This document shows, one piece after another, positions 41,119 to 41,262 of a stretch of 41,262 bases of DNA. The position numbers were made by a program, and so were the translations under genes. The notes below the pieces were generated by a model, which had not been told where the DNA came from, made no database searches, and worked only from the letters and a program-made list of their open reading frames with translations. The stretch's first letter is position 1; each line of letters opens with the position of its first letter. This DNA is from Calothrix sp. FI2-JRJ7 (lineage in GTDB: Bacteria; Cyanobacteriota; Cyanobacteriia; Cyanobacteriales; Nostocaceae): NCBI GenBank assembly GCA_019359675.1, contig JAHHGX010000034.1:1-41262 (forward strand), given 5' to 3'.

Positions 41119-41262
41119 CAATTTAGTCAACTATAGATACAGCAGATTGCGGGTAAATGAGGTACAATTATAATTGGTGCATCAATTACGATAATGAAAG
41201 CTTACTCCATCGACTTCCGGTTAAAAATTGTTCAAGCCTACGAGCAAGGGGACACTTCAATC
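41119..41262 (+). mobile_element. Left end of an IS630-family insertion sequence (continues past the window)
   Basis: The transposase frame at 41194 defines the element. Its left end must lie between the truncated gene (coding resemblance to about 41100) and 41194. IS630 elements insert at TA dinucleotides; several TA sites occur in 41100-41130 (CTATACTATACAG). The terminal inverted repeat cannot be confirmed because the right end is outside the window. Confidence 0.6.
41194..41262 (+). CDS. IS630-family transposase, N-terminal part only
   Basis: The last 23 codons of the window read MKAYSIDFRLKIVQAYEQG then DTSI. This is the standard beginning of cyanobacterial IS630/Tc1-mariner transposases, where the first helix-turn-helix of the DNA-binding domain starts. 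The frame is open to the window edge. The catalytic DDE domain is outside, so whether the transposase is intact is unknown. Confidence 0.85.
   Translation, partial: MKAYSIDFRLKIVQAYEQGDTSI

Noticed and set aside
1-41262. rRNA, tRNA or known small RNA genes
   Set aside because: I looked for T-arm (GGTTCGAATCC-like) and conserved rRNA words on both strands and found none; a covariance-model search would be needed to exclude small RNAs.

Overview
The window looks like a chromosome segment from a filamentous, probably heterocyst-forming cyanobacterium (Nostocales-like). The evidence is the gene content: an alr0857-type hypothetical protein, DUF1822, DUF4079, DUF1400 hydrolase, Uma2, NIL-ferredoxin, a phytol-kinase-like protein, a thylakoid-type membrane thioredoxin, a lumenal-type pentapeptide protein and a group 2 sigma factor. 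Heptameric tandem repeats and many short palindromic dispersed repeats point the same way. The DNA is AT-rich. The usual cyanobacterial palindrome HIP1 (GCGATCGC) was not seen at all, whereas GGCGCC occurs about 77 times, so this genome appears to use an alternate highly iterated palindrome.

Layout. 0-5 kb: a Uma2-family gene broken by an in-frame stop, a MOSC protein, thioredoxin, an EVE-domain protein, a PEP-CTERM protein and a Gfo/Idh/MocA oxidoreductase. 5-8 kb: a small hypothetical protein convergent with a sigma factor-DUF1822 pair whose junction carries a dispersed hairpin repeat. 8-11.5 kb: a HigB-HigA toxin-antitoxin pair, an orphan osmoprotectant-type ABC ATPase, a DUF5009/HGSNAT-like membrane acyltransferase and a PrxQ peroxiredoxin. 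11.5-17 kb: a large NACHT-HEAT STAND NTPase, an alr0857-like protein, a phytol/polyprenol kinase-like protein, a universal stress protein and an exported pentapeptide protein. 17.1-17.6 kb: a nested repeat island. 17.6-23.5 kb: an ABC-2 type ATPase, an SLBB polysaccharide-export protein, a DUF1400 alpha/beta hydrolase and an SPFH/stomatin protein. 23.5-30 kb: tpiA-folP, a small hypothetical protein, a MATE exporter, an outer-membrane-like protein, a NIL/2x[4Fe-4S] protein divergent from a membrane thioredoxin, and a one-TM hypothetical protein. 30.4-31.5 kb: a group 2 sigma factor with a textbook terminator. 31.5-32.75 kb: no genes, but a tandem array of hairpin repeats. 32.7-37.2 kb: a degenerate-motif MBL protein, a 2TM protein, a MarR regulator, an NDH-2-like oxidoreductase and a second MBL hydrolase. 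37.3-41.3 kb: a DUF4079 gene collapsed by internal deletion, a decayed gene fragment, a histidine kinase, a ketopantoate-reductase-like protein, a 5'-truncated gene and the start of an IS630-family transposase running off the end.

Most genes are housekeeping or stress-related singletons. Recurrent themes are redox homeostasis (two thioredoxins, PrxQ, NDH-2, NIL-ferredoxin), cell envelope and export (SLBB, PEP-CTERM, OMP, MATE, ABC), and signalling (two sigma factors, MarR, histidine kinase, NACHT). The most unusual aspects are genomic: the GGCGCC palindrome, a gene deletion whose junction lies exactly in one GGCGCC copy, and several families of short palindromic elements that sit at gene ends and in places supply stop codons or C-terminal codons. 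No complete new multi-gene system could be demonstrated. The solitary NACHT-HEAT protein is the best candidate for an uncharacterised defence or signalling gene.
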